Shown: in pieces, positions 37,401 to 50,200 of the stretch | Layout: each line of letters opens with the position of its first letter | Numbering within the stretch: position 1 is the stretch's first letter | Assembly (NCBI RefSeq): GCF_002443255.2 | Contig: NW_019211456.1 | Coordinates: 31,431,341 to 31,495,340 of the forward strand | Source of the DNA: Varroa destructor | Taxonomy: Eukaryota > Arthropoda > Arachnida > Mesostigmata > Varroidae | Direction of reading: 5' to 3' | Length of the DNA stretch: 64,000 nt | Made by a program: the position numbers and the translations under genes | Notes under the pieces: model-generated | Databases searched by the model: none | What the model was told of the DNA's origin: nothing | What the model saw: the letters and a program-made list of their open reading frames with translations, nothing else

Positions 37401-40400
37401 CGAGGAACACCCTTAAGTAATTTATGTTGTCGCTGACTTTTACCTGTTTTTAAATAAAATTGAATTAGCGGAAATACGAACATTAATGTGCAGCCATTTT
37501 AACTGCGGAGCCATGCCAACGGTGTCAGAGATGATGAACTTATGAAGTGGCTTTCAACAGTTCTTGTGACGAAAATTGCTCACCATTGCTCTACTAGGCT
37601 GACATTAAAAATGTCACCTTCCTATGTCCAAACCTTGCTGTGTGTGCCCATGTTCCAAACTATGCTAATCTAAGCAGAAATTTCAAACGTTTGGTCCAGA
37701 ACCATGTGTCCGATGATTTACTCCATTGGCATGTTCATGTAACGAAAATATGCGTGTATGTAAAATACCTACAGGCACATCAATGCTTCCGTTTTTGTCG
37801 TCCACTCCATACTTCTTGAAGACAATCTGGAATAGGTTATTATCCAGACAGTGTACCCTACTCAGATTCTGGCCGAAGTAACGTTTTGCGCCCTCCAGGA
37901 TGATGGCCCTTCGTTTGTAGCCGCGCTCCACCAAATCCTTGATCCACATCTGCGTTTCGACTGACAAACTATATAACAAAACAATATGTCAGGTACAGTT
38001 CAGCCTTAATTCAATTAAAAAAACGAAAGCTAACTTTACTACATTATATCATGGATGAGATTAAGTCGGAGCAGATCATATATTTTTAATCTATTAGCCG
38101 TACAAAACAAATGGTGAGCTTAGAAGAAGTTACAGCTAAAAAATAATAAATATTCACAAAATATATTAAATAATGTAGTTAGTAAAAATTAATAGTAGCT
38201 ATTACTTCTACTGTTTATTGTAAAATACCAACCCAAAATCTAGCAAGCTGGGTTTATGGCCAATATGGGTTCTCCAATAGGTTACGAGGATTCGTTCACT
38301 GTGCGGTGCTTTGGTGACGACCATGGCTGCTGGACATTCAACTCCTAATTTTCGTCTTGCTGCCCAATCCGCTGCTTCCCCTGCAATTCGCCCACTTCGT
38401 AGGCAGCTATATTGGCCAGCTAATTGTCGCCACTGAGGTTTGCCAATGATAAACGTCGACAAGTCTTGTTCTTCGGTTAGTTTTTTCCAGCGCTTGAAAG
38501 CAGCCACGTTTTCGAATTCATGTCTGCAATGGCACACAAGGAGTTAGGAATAAAATTGCGTTATAACAATTAGCTATAGTATGAAATCATTACGTTAGTG
38601 TGGCAAGAATCTGCTGGTAAAAACGTTGCATGGTTGCATGATTTTGTTTGAGAAAAGAAAACAGATCTGTATGTAGAATTTGTACATACTCGGTGCACTC
38701 GAGTCGTTGACCATGATCATCGACGATATGGCGGACAAGCCTCGCGTGATCGCCTTGCTCCTGTCGACACAAAGGGCAGAGTTTCTCAGGAGCCTTTCCA
38801 GAATTTCGAATACGATGTCCCCGAACGTGTAGCCTCATATGGCCATATACGTTGGTTAGTGTGGCAAACGTATAACTGCATTCTGGCACTGGGCAGTGAT
38901 ACACTATAAGACATACAGGCGAAAAGTTTAGTTAAACTACTTACAGTTTACAGATGATTAAACTTCCATGACCTACAAGGAATACATTACGCACATACGT
39001 AAGTTTTAACCGATGCACTAGTTAGAAAACGCGTTACGTAACGCCAGGCTAAGCAATTTTAATCATACTACGCTTAAATCAAATAAAACACCCCTCTGGG
39101 TCCTCTTTGAAATATCCTAAAATATTTCTTGAAATCAGTCTTACCTTTTTTTCCATCAACCACCTCCATGGTTGCTTTTTTAGCCAATCTTTGGCAGTTC
39201 TCTTCAGTAATCTCCGTTCTGAAATTTCCGATTTAACTAGTAGTATATCATGCAAAATTTATCTTAAATAAATTTTAATATTATTATGTTAGTTAGTTTT
39301 ATGATGCATGTAAAGAACAGACACAACAACAGAAAAGCGTCTTCTGATGAGCTCTGCACTTTGCTAATTCACCTCACATGAATAAAGACATACATACAGT
39401 TGAAAAACAACATCTTCCCTTTCTTTACATTTTCCTATCATCAAACCCGGGATCAGCGTAGTAAACAACTTACTCGACTAGTTCTGTTCGATCGGTGTTC
39501 CAGACAGGCATCGAGGTGGCGAATTCTTCCGGGGGTCGAGGAAAAGCACGCATGTTCCCCGTCAGAAGGACAGCTGAGGCCTCCTCAAATGACGGTGGCG
39601 GTGGAAGACGAAGTCCTCGGTCCAGCGGTATTGGAAGCGTCGGTTCCGGTCGATGATTGTGTGCGTGTTTTCTTTTTGATATTGATTAAAAACATGACTA
39701 TGGGGAAACTATTTGTTTTTTTTTTTATTTTCTGGGATTAAGAGAAACGTATAGATTTTACTAGGAACGTTTCGTCGTTTTGTTTTTCGTATATTTATCA
39801 AATTAAGTAACCCTCAAAAACGGTCGCAGTGGGCCGCTCCCATAAACAACGATTTAACGTAAAATTAGGTTGAGCGACATGGCTTGCGAGTTCAGCTAGT
39901 ATACGCAATTTGCATAAGAACTAAGCTACCTTCTTACGAAGCCACCGTCATGTGTAAGTATCGCGTAAGCGTGACACCGAGCTCCTTTGACTCGAGCAAA
40001 GCGGCAAGAGTATAGCCGATGAGGTCCCACCTAAAACAAAGCAGAAATGAGCAGAATGGCAGTTCAGAGGCTTACACAGTGCTAGCAGGCCATACTAAAA
40101 AGTTATACTAGTAAAATAGCAATTTTTTGACCTGCGACCGACGCTAATTTCAAATCTTTATAAATCGTTCCTTCTACTTGAAGATGAAATAAAAGGTTGT
40201 TTCCGTGAATAATATCATTATTTGTCAATAACCCTGATCCTTTTTAGTTAAACAGAACAGGAACTAAACACGATAATGAAGTCGCATTTCTAAAATAGCA
40301 GTTGCAAAATGCATGTGGTTTACATTCGTTCTTACTTGTTTGCGATATCTCATAAGAAATGGACCAATCCCTCTTTCAACTACTAAATCAAGTTCGTCGT

Positions 40401-41008
40401 TATGTTGTGCGTCTGGTGGCATCCCGCTTAAAGACCCCGGCTGCTGCGATTGTTGCTGATGTTGTTGCTGGAGTGGGTGTTGTTGATCCTGTTGCTGAGG
40501 GTCTGATGGCTTCTGTTGATCGTCACGTCTTCGATGTCCTAACCGCTCGTCTAAACCTGCTGATTAACAATTAGACGCAATTAAATTTTTCAGGGAAGAT
40601 TGGTAATCCGAATAGGAATGAACCTCCTAAAAGAGCAAAATTATTGATAAAAACGAAAACGTAGAACAATACCCGAAATTGAAAGTTGTAAATGGTTATT
40701 TAATCTTTACGTATCATCTTTTAAGGCAAGATTTACACACGTACTATATATATATATATATATAGATGAAATGATTAAGCTCTCTAGGTCGTACCAGTTG
40801 GATCAATTTGTGGAATCCATCGGTCCCTGTCAAGGTCCCGTAAATCATCTCTTGAAGGATGATGTTGTGAAAGAGGAGGTGCGCGAAGTTCATATGGACC
40901 AAACACATCACAGCACATTCGAGCCCCGGAACCGGGTGGCGGTTGCGATACGCTGGGCCCCTCAGCAACCGCAGCTTCACCGTCTTCAACAGCGTAGAAG
41001 AACGACAT
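34425..41008 (-). CDS. Multi-zinc-finger protein: FLYWCH-like, C2H2, FAR1-like and SWIM domains
   Basis: Fourteen coding exons with compatible phases give about 1,228 residues, from the ATG at 41008-41006 to the TGA at 34427-34425. In order: an N-terminal region with a Gln-rich run; a FLYWCH-like finger at about 147-190 (YSC, GARC, then HAHNH); two C2H2 fingers (C274, C279, H292, H296; C313, C316, H329, H334); a FAR1-like block with the pattern SCLRSG, VECPAAMVV, VTYWRTHIGH; and a SWIM finger near 689-705 (C-x-C-x9-C-x-H) preceded by CERRCDECGVCVH. The tail of about 400 residues is Ala/Pro/Thr-rich. FAR1-like plus SWIM is the frame of MULE-type transposon proteins, but the transposase core expected between them is not recognisable. 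I infer a nuclear DNA-binding protein of domesticated origin. Numbers after residue 628 are approximate because one junction is unsettled. Confidence 0.82.
40430..40500 (-). repeat. Gln-coding CAA/CAG tract in exon 2 of the zinc-finger gene
   Basis: Imperfect CAA/CAG codons on the minus strand encode a Gln-rich stretch (QQQDQQHPLQQQHQQQSQQ) within the reading frame. Such tracts are common in transcription-related proteins and often vary in length. Confidence 0.8.
40745..40763. repeat. Short (TA)n run
   Basis: About 19 bases of alternating T and A in the first coding intron of the zinc-finger gene. Confidence 0.8.
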
Positions 41009-44000
41009 CTTGTGTCTACTACCGTTGGCGACCCTGTAATCATTTATCGACTTGACTACAAGCATAGAAGCCCGTCACGACCACGTAGTCAACGTTATAG
41101 CTGTTACGGTAAAAGCTACACGTTTTGAATTGCTTGTACAATTTATATGATTGTTTTGTTTTTTCAAGATAGCGCCCTGGATCTTGTGCTACGAGCACTA
41201 GTAGATAGATATTATTGTTATCATCCGTAAAAATTATGACGTAAAAGCCCCAGAGAACAAAAAGTAATCTTGTATGTTTGATTTGAGAGTTTTCAGCTTC
41301 GTCAAGACAATAGTACATTCTTAAATCAAATATGATGGCTCTGAACGAGAACTATTAACCATTAAGTTGCTTTATTGAAACTTGTAGAGGTGTAGACGCG
41401 ACTGCACTCTCTTAAAAAGTGTACTAATCAAAACCAAATACGTGAATAAATGGTTTGTTTTGCTGAGAATAGGGTCAAAATATTAATAGTCAGAAAAACG
41501 TTTGCACACGATCTATTGTTAAAAATTTGAAGGCAACTTACTCGTGCATAAATGTCTTATTTATAGTATATTGATAGAAAAAAAATAAAGGATCTTAGAT
41601 AATACGTCTCTTTACTTGCCAAGGAGAAAACAAGGCTTTATATTTTAATCTCAAAATTTTTGTTTCTTTCTGTAAATTGAAAGAAAAAAATTGAAAATGT
41701 ATTTGATACATTTGATTAGGTATATCTGTGCTCGACTCCTAAAATTCTCGATTATAAGTAAGGTGTCCTATAATTACCAAAGGAAATGCTACACGAAAAA
41801 AACATTAATACTTTTGATACATGAATATTGTGTTATAGCATTACAGAATTAACACCTTTTTTCTGTAACTTTCGAATTAACCAAGTGTAATCGAATTCAA
41901 CGGGATAATATCATTAGTTAAGCTCAAAGATTTGACATGGCACAAATATCTAAAGTCCAACAAAACGTAGTAGCAGTTCAACAAACAACGGATTTGTATT
42001 GTGGTGAACTAGGTCGATAGTACTGTTGAACAATACGATGAAATCAAAGCGCTTTTACTAACGGAAGCTTCAATTCAGAGTTAAGAGCGACAGCTGTTTT
42101 AATAATCTTCTATTATCGGAGTTGATCTTCGTTGCGTACGCCATTCAGTGCGGATGTCTGAGCTTGTGCGCGGCAGTGCTAACAGTATTATAAGTATAAA
42201 TTGCTGTGAGTGCATGTTACGCCACAGCAAGTGCGCTGCATTCCATATCTCGCAGATCTTTTCCATCTTCAACGTCCAGACAAGCAGTAGATAAACGATT
42301 AGTTAAGTAGATTAAGTGCGCTCTACATAACTAGAGTAATTAACAACTGAGTAAATCAATTTAAATTAAAGACTTACACTAAATTTAATACAGTTATCAC
42401 ATTATGAAATATTTGTAGTATAATTTAGGAAATCTAGAAACATATTCAAACGGTTGGTGGGCGCCAACGAATCCCTATTCAATCTCGGTGATTGATTCTT
42501 TCGGGTTTTTCTTTATGTGACTATTGTATGAGGCTTAATTTACATTATTTTTGTTTGAAACGTTTCAGAGACAATGCACTAATACATCTTGTCTCATCAT
42601 GGAGCCCTTCAATGTGCACGCAGTACAGCCTATCATGGCCCTCTCTCAATTTCTTCTAAATCTATCGCGCTCATCCCATTAATACGAATATTTAATCTTT
42701 ATCCATTGTATAAATCCTCCACATATCCTCCTTTTATTCCAACAAGAAATTCTACAGCAGCCGAAACTGACATGAACAACAACAACAATAGATTAATGTT
42801 CTTTGTAACTTTGTTGGGTTCCGAGCGCCACAAAATTGAACTGGACAAACCCAAATAAGCACTTGAACGTACAGTAACCGATGCATAATGCTGATACAGA
42901 CTAGAATTTGATTCCCAAAATCATATTCTTATCCACTCATATATGCTTATAGTATCAGTTATTGTAACAAGGCGCGCAACGACAAGACCCTTTTTCCACC
43001 TCGCACAAACACTCTACGATTCGAAAGAAATCAGAGTTCGGCGCTATCCAACACCACGATTCTGTCAAATAGCGGGCGCTAAGCATCTGTTTTCGGCTCC
43101 CCACCACTCGCCACCATTATCACGGTTCAGCGTATCCCACAACAAAACACCAGTTCCAATATCATCGGAAGTCAAAGAAGTGAACACATTTGGTCCGAAA
43201 CCACGCAGTGTCGATAAAGATGTATAAAAAAAATAGTATTAAAAAATCCTATAGGCAGACGTTTTGCCATTCCCATCCGGCCAGCAATAGCGTGACAGAA
43301 TGTGAACAGGGGCTCTCTTTCCTCTCGGGTGCACTCAGCAAGGCTATACACCGCACTCCGCTTCACTCGAGAAGCGGGACACAGTATCGGTCTACATATT
43401 TAGACCTTCGATACAAGACACCCCGACCTTTAGATGTTCTCACCTATCGGCGGCGCTCTGTGTTTGTGTTGGAATCACAAGATCTCCGCGCACGTTCTTA
43501 GCGCACCAGTGTTCATCGGTTACACATGATTAAATAGCACAAGTTTAGCAAAGCCTTCATGAGATCCGCAAATAATTTGTACAAAATCTACAGCGGTTGT
43601 TTACTAACGCGACATCCTTTCTCTTTCGTCAGGCGTGCCGCCTGCCTTGGAGCGCGCAAGTTTGAAACGGAACTGACCGTAAGAGCACCCTTTTGGTTAA
43701 AAACTCACTGTATTGATGCACAAGAGAGTTTGATCGCATGTGTTTTGCCGACTGAAGTACGTCTTATCCAGTGAAACTGTTTCGTTTGTTTTTTAAAATT
43801 TATCTATCAAGTGTAGATGCTGTTTCATCTATGCAGCTGTTCCGACCATAGTAAACACACTGGAGCAATAGACAATACAAAATCTATGTCATATTTCGCA
43901 AGTTTAACCACTCTTGTAAGAAGCAAATATGACGTACAGCATTCTACTGATAGCTAAATGCAACTATTGTCATACGTTGTAAAATGCTAAATTCGCATTA

Positions 44001-44270
44001 TGAAGCTTTCTGTGCATTCTGTTTAAACCGACTAGGCTTTTAGGCGCCGCTCAGTTCCATCAGCACACGCAAGTTTACTAGTGTGGCGCTAAACGTAAAC
44101 ACAGCTGACCACGTAGGACATCTACCACCCTACTACCCTGCATATGTTTGACTGACAAGCACATTTTTGACGGAATTGTACCCTACAAGAGACACTGCTA
44201 TTCTACCGTATTTACTGTGCTGATTATTGAAAAATTGGTACTCGCTAGAGTCTTGGGAATACGTGCCAAC
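41009..44270. promoter_or_regulatory. Divergent intergenic region between the zinc-finger gene and LTN1
   Basis: The start codons of the two genes face away from each other across about 3.3 kb. GC-richer patches near 42120-42240 and 44030-44110 could hold their promoters or untranslated first exons. Open frames at 42589-42858, 42943-43227 and 43190-43501 are not recognisable and lack a coherent splice context, so I leave them uncalled. Confidence 0.4.
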
Positions 44271-47200
44271 ATGGTGAAGAAACAGCATGTTCCACGAACC
44301 AAAGGAAACGCTAAGGTAATGACTCTAATATCTTCGTGCACGTTAGTTTAAGCTTATTTAGACGTCTGATGCTAATTCTACGTTTTGAAAGTGGGCACTG
44401 CTTACATAAAATTTCGATAGATTTATGCGGCAAAAGGCCGAAGCTGTAGGAATGTTTATAAAAAGGATCGCGTCTCTGACTTGGTGTTCCCCGAATCCCA
44501 AAAAACACGGTATCGTTTTCGAACTACTACGCTTATGTCATGTACGATGAGTTTCATCCAAGGAACTGGTGAACAGGCTTCTTTTTCGTTATTACCCGAA
44601 CTGAGTATTTGTCATGAAAAAAGTGACTGAATATCGACTTTGTTATTTTTGGTTATCTTTTTTTTTCCCTATAAAAAGTTGCATCCTTTCGTAAATTGTG
44701 ATCTCGCTTTATGAGCACTTTGGCGGCTTCGGATCAACCAGTTTGTAGATTAGGTACATGAATTCTGTCCCGTAGGTGGATGAGTCGCCACCAGATATAT
44801 ATATATATAGATGAAAAATAAAACAGCACGATGTTTTATTTTACATCTGTATTTCTCTTGTCATTAGCATAAGCAGAGCAGTTCTCACTGCGTGGCGAGA
44901 TTTGATATTATTCTAATGTCCAGCGAGTATGTTCGCAAATGCTTACAGACGAACGTGAGCAAGAAGTTTTTTTTTTTTCTGAGGTTTTTCATAAATTAGC
45001 GCGTTATTGGACATCTACACCGGCTAAAACTCTTCGCAGACTTGTGTATGACGTGTGAATTGGCAGGTATTTTGAAGTAATGCGATTATTCCTTATACCG
45101 TTTGTAAAACTCTGCAACACTCCGGTAACAGGAATATTGGGATTAACATAGAAATTGCTCTAATGAACGCTGTGTACTGACTCAAAATACGTACAAATCA
45201 CACCTATGTATTGTTTTAACATTGTCAAGACTTATCTCTACAACGGGATATTATTGAATTGCTCTCATATTGTACTGTGGTGTTAAAGCTACAGTTTTTT
45301 GCCACATCTTATGGATGAAGAACCGTATTCCCTATAAAAAAAAAAAAAACACTAAATTTGCTTTTCGTCACTTACTGCGAAGTAACTATGTCATGTTAAC
45401 TAGATCACAGTGTGTATATGATTTTTCTTCGCGACAACATACTCCTGTTAAGTCTTGCGGCAGTCGTTTCCACTTTCTCTTCTAAAAGGATGGTACCTGC
45501 CGGACGCAGTAGTGATACGGAAGATTCCGACCACATACCTACACCGAGTGAGCCTACGTGATCAAAGTGTTGCGATATTCCATTTTTTCTCAGATAAAAC
45601 TTTTTGAGCGTTGCAACTGAAAGGCAAGCGCAAAAGGCGGCCATATAAGTATACAGGAGGATGCAATATAAGAGATATCACATTGGATAAATATTGTATA
45701 TAATAGATGAAGGTGATAGGGCTGATTTAACATAACTACCCAATGCTAGATAAATTGGTGTTGCGTTTAGAAACAAAGCTGCTGTCGACATAAAACGGCG
45801 AAAGCCATCAGACTAAAGCGGTGTAATTCATATTGTTTGAAGCCTTAAAGTGTATATGACATTTCACTAACTGTTTAGTGCCGCGTTGTGCTTTAATCAT
45901 CAATCTGTTATTTCGTACAAATTCTGGATTTGGTAGGCGGCTAACTCGGAGAGATCAGCAGCACTACTGTCATCTGGAGATAGGCAACTTCCTCCGATGA
46001 CAGCATTCTTTTCGACATTGGCCTCTGCTTCTAATCTAGGTAAGAAACGAGTTGACTTAATTTTTTTGACGTGGACATGGATGTAATGTCCAGCAACGTG
46101 TTATAAAATCAGTATCTGTATTTAGATTCGGAGGTTGAAGCGACTGTCGACGAAGACTTTCGTCTTGCGATTAGGAGGCTTTGGAAAAAAGATCCAACAA
46201 CACGGCTCAAGGCTCTCCAACAAATCATGGGTCTTTTGGAGAATAAGACGCAAGAAAGTATTATGGGAATGCTACCATTTTGGACCAGGAATTTCAACAG
46301 ATTAGCTGTGGTAGGTTATACTTGTAAGAATGAACCTTATGTTATATGCAGTGCTTAACTAAAAGAGCTGTAAGGACCGTATCAAGCGTGTAGCATAAAA
46401 CTGATTGGTTAGTGTTTTCGCCTGCGAAATTTTCGCTACAAGAGTATAACATCACGTCATACAAAATCATGGAACGATCTTTTAAAACATTGTATTTCCT
46501 AAAAAAATTATTTCCTTTTGTAACGTTAACGTGCCTTCTGTTTTTTGCTATTTGCCTTCAGGACGCCGATCGTCGGATTAGAGAAGCTACCTTCTTAGCC
46601 CACAAACAAATTTGCGTCATGACAGGACGCAATTTAGCACCATTTCTGAAGGGCGTATTGGCCACCTGGTTGGCAGGAATGTACGACGTTTATGCTCCGG
46701 CAGCGTCAGCCGCTCGCTGCGGCTTCGAAACGGTGTTTCCAGTCCACAAACACGCGGATGTATTTCTTTTCTATTTGAAGGACACTTTATTTGTAAGTTT
46801 CCTTGACAAAGCAAACCCAGAATTTATTCTTGCGTTTCATTACCAATGTGAATAAAATATGAAGAAAAAAAATATTTTGGAAGTTCAACCTGTTACTTTT
46901 CTCTTGTCGGTAAAATTGTGACATTAAAAACATGAAAAATTAAAAAAGGCCGTGGGAGTTTCTTTTGTTTAATACCATCTTCAGTTTCAATAGCAGTTGG
47001 GTTTATACGGTATTTTCATCCTCTTAGCAATTCCGTGAGATCCTGTTTAATTTGACGGTGGCAACAGTTCCCGATAACGCTGAGCTCGACCAAAACGAGA
47101 AAAGAGCTAAGCTTGCGAGAATGTTAAACGGAGCTTTTCTGGCGACAGCCTACGTTATTGATGTTATCTTGCAAAATGACAATTCACCTGAGCGCAGTGC

Positions 47201-50200
47201 CAAAGTAAAGGATCAGGTTTGTTCGAATAACTTGTATGGATTCTTTATTTAAAATTTACACTAGACTTATTGGGAAGGGAAATGTATTGCAGTCATGTAG
47301 TGAAGGATTAGCAAGTAAAATTTGGTTACACCGTATCTTTTTATTATACTACTAGTAATTTTACAAAATATTAGCTATATTATAAAACTAAGCCGCACCA
47401 GGAAGCTTAATTAATCTGGTTTTAATCTGAAATTTCAGCTTAATCCAAAGATAGAGGAGTTAACTAATGACCCCAGATTTTGGAAATTCGCTAAACATAC
47501 TGAGTCTTTAGTTAAAAAAGCTTTCTATCGACTCCTTCAATCCACAATCGCAGCGAATATGATCGCTGACTTGGAAAAGGTCACCAAAATCACCCTTTGT
47601 TGTCTCGCAGAACAGGTGTGTTGTCGTCAACAAAACATTTTTGCGTGTTTTGGTGGTCATACTCTTACTAGAGGTTCTCAATTACAGTGTTGTTCATTAT
47701 TTTTCTATAAGCTTAAATTTTTCGTTGAGCTGTCAAACGATAAACTCTAATAATTTGAAGTTTTCCAAGAGCTCAATTATTGCAATTTAGATGTCAGTTT
47801 TGTTCTTTTTAGTTTGGTCAAATAACTCATTTGTGTGCAGTAAGTATTGCCGTGTTATTGGTAACATTTCGCAGGATCCAACGCTTTGCTTAACAATCTG
47901 GGAAGCATCTCTCCAACTGCTTAGGACTCACCCCAATTGCTGGCAGTATATCAATCTGCAGAAGGCTTTTATGCCTCAACTGAAAACTTTCTTGAACAGC
48001 CGTGCATTTGGAAACGCTTCGGCAATTTTTCCGATTTTCCTGCTTTTCTACACACAAATTCCAGAGAAGGAAAGGTAAGTTCATAAACATCTTCAGTTCA
48101 GCCGAAATACACCGGTCAATGACCACTTCGGAACAGAAATCAAGAGATCAATGACGTATATTTTAAGTGAAACGCACTGTGACACAAACTTTAATACAAC
48201 CCTAGAGTGCGCTGCTGCTTTGGTAAGCGTAGTACATGACGCTAACGTCAAGTTTTGTTTCTTTTTTTGACCAGGTACCGTGACCAGATTTTAGCTAATC
48301 TTCGTGAAGGATTAATGACAGGAGTTACTTGTACTACGGCATTAACTGAACTCAATGCAACTTCCACAGCCTTTATGGAATGTATCCGCTACGAAATGGT
48401 CCACCATGCTGAGACGGCCAGCGACATTCTGAAGGTCTATAACGACCATGTATGTGTTACCATCACATTCAATGCCACCGATTCTTTGCTATATTTCGAA
48501 ATGGAATCTTACCCAAGTTATTCATTAGATACAGAATCTCTTACAAGCACCCGATTCGCTAGAGAATAAATCATTAGTCACTATGAGCCTGAAACGTTTG
48601 ATGCACATTTCAGCATTAATCCACATAAGTGATTAATACATTTCTACGAGTTCTTTGAAACTTGACTTCAACTGCTGCTTTTTTCCGCGATCCGGAACTT
48701 TGCTTCTGATTTTCTCAGTTGGTTCCCATCCTGCGATCGCTACTTATCTCATCCGATTCTGCATCCGATTGGTCTTCACGAATGAGTGATTCCTGTATTT
48801 TTGCTGACTTACAAGACCTGGTCTTATTCCTTGAAAAGAAGTCGCTTAAAAGTAAAGAAGATAGCACAGCTGCGATTCCTACAGACAACGAAAAATACAC
48901 CGCCGTTGGTTTGTATTTCCAAACATTATTTTTCATGATGTGGAACCTATTAAAAGTTCGCAATAAACATCTTTAGTGCAGCCTAAAACTCTAATCCAAA
49001 ACTTGGATTTGCATTTCTACGAAATCTGTTGTTTGCCGTGTACCTCAGTTAGAATATTTTTTGCTGGAGGCTAACCTCGTTGGACACGATGATTCAGGGT
49101 AGAAAATAAAGCCTCAAGTATAACGTAATCGATATCTAAGATATTCAGAGGACTCGAAAATGCTAACAACCAATAGTCAATGTGAGAGAACCATGAACAG
49201 ATTAGAACATTTTATGTGCAACACACGAATAAAACATGCTATTACGACATTCAATATGCATATGTTAATTGCAGAATCCATTTGGGAAAATATCTACTCC
49301 TTATCTGTTGAAGCATTGGACTCTAATTCCTTGAAAATGCTAAAAAAGTTCTACTACGATCTCAATACGTACCACGAAAAGGCAAAAGCAGACGGTTTCC
49401 CTAGAAAAGTAAGTGTGATGCGCTCATACACCTGATTCACCTTCATGTAAAAAATATGTTAATGTAGATAGATGCTTCCCTATTCTATATAAATCACAAG
49501 TGAAGGTTAGATCTAAATTAGTTAATTAATTACCCGTCATTTCTATTCCATTCAGCAGGCTCGTAAAGAAGTTCGTTTTGGTCCTTCTAAAGAACATTGT
49601 GTGAGTATAAAGGAGTCTTCTGTCGAAAGCGGAGTATCCAGTGGAACCAAGCGACCCGGATTTCGGAACCATAATAACCCGTTCTCTAGTTCGCGGTACT
49701 CCGGTATTTGTCAACGTTTTCTCGGCTATCTTTTGAACACTGTGCGCTCCAAGCCGTCGGTTGAGATTGTTAACCTTTTCAGTGACCTGTTTTCCTATAG
49801 TTGCTCGAACGCCGAGTTCCTCAGGACTTTTGAAAAAGTAGGTCTATTCGGAAATGTTTTATCTGTTTTCTATGGCGATGTTCTATAAGAGACTATAGAC
49901 AAGGTTGCTTTTCATTCCTTCATGCTTCATTTTTCTATACCCAAAGTAAACATTACAGATAATAGTTAGAGGACTCTTCTTTATTTGTGACACTTTCGCT
50001 CTACGCAATACCATAGAATTCTTCATTCATTTTCCGTGTGCGAATGCTTCTAAATATGCTGTAACTGAAATCGTTATGAGATAGCAAACCAAAGAAAAAT
50101 TCATGAACTATCCCTGTTGTCAAGGTTAAGTTTCCAACTACTTAGATTTTACATTACAGTTATATCATAATCACAATATGAACATCCTAGGTCATCATAT

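Larger units (their letters stand above)
34425..41008 (-). other. Exon map of the multi-zinc-finger gene
   Basis: Coding exons in transcript order, plus-strand coordinates: 40795-41008, 40336-40559, 39930-40030, 39474-39671, 39145-39218, 38594-38903, 38233-38523, 37773-37968, 37294-37443, 37022 or 37033-37147, 36770-36942, 36087-36312, 35761-35958, 34425-35630. All joins keep the frame except the tenth to eleventh. There the strong donor at 37033 leaves phase 1 while the acceptor at 36942 needs phase 0. Using the weaker donor at 37022, or an acceptor at 36962, repairs it. The exon with the start codon is itself preceded by a possible acceptor, so a 5' UTR intron is likely. Confidence 0.7.

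Noticed and set aside
39400..39741. Plus-strand 113-codon frame
   Set aside because: The minus strand here carries exon 4 of the zinc-finger gene with matching phases on both sides; the plus frame is a shadow.
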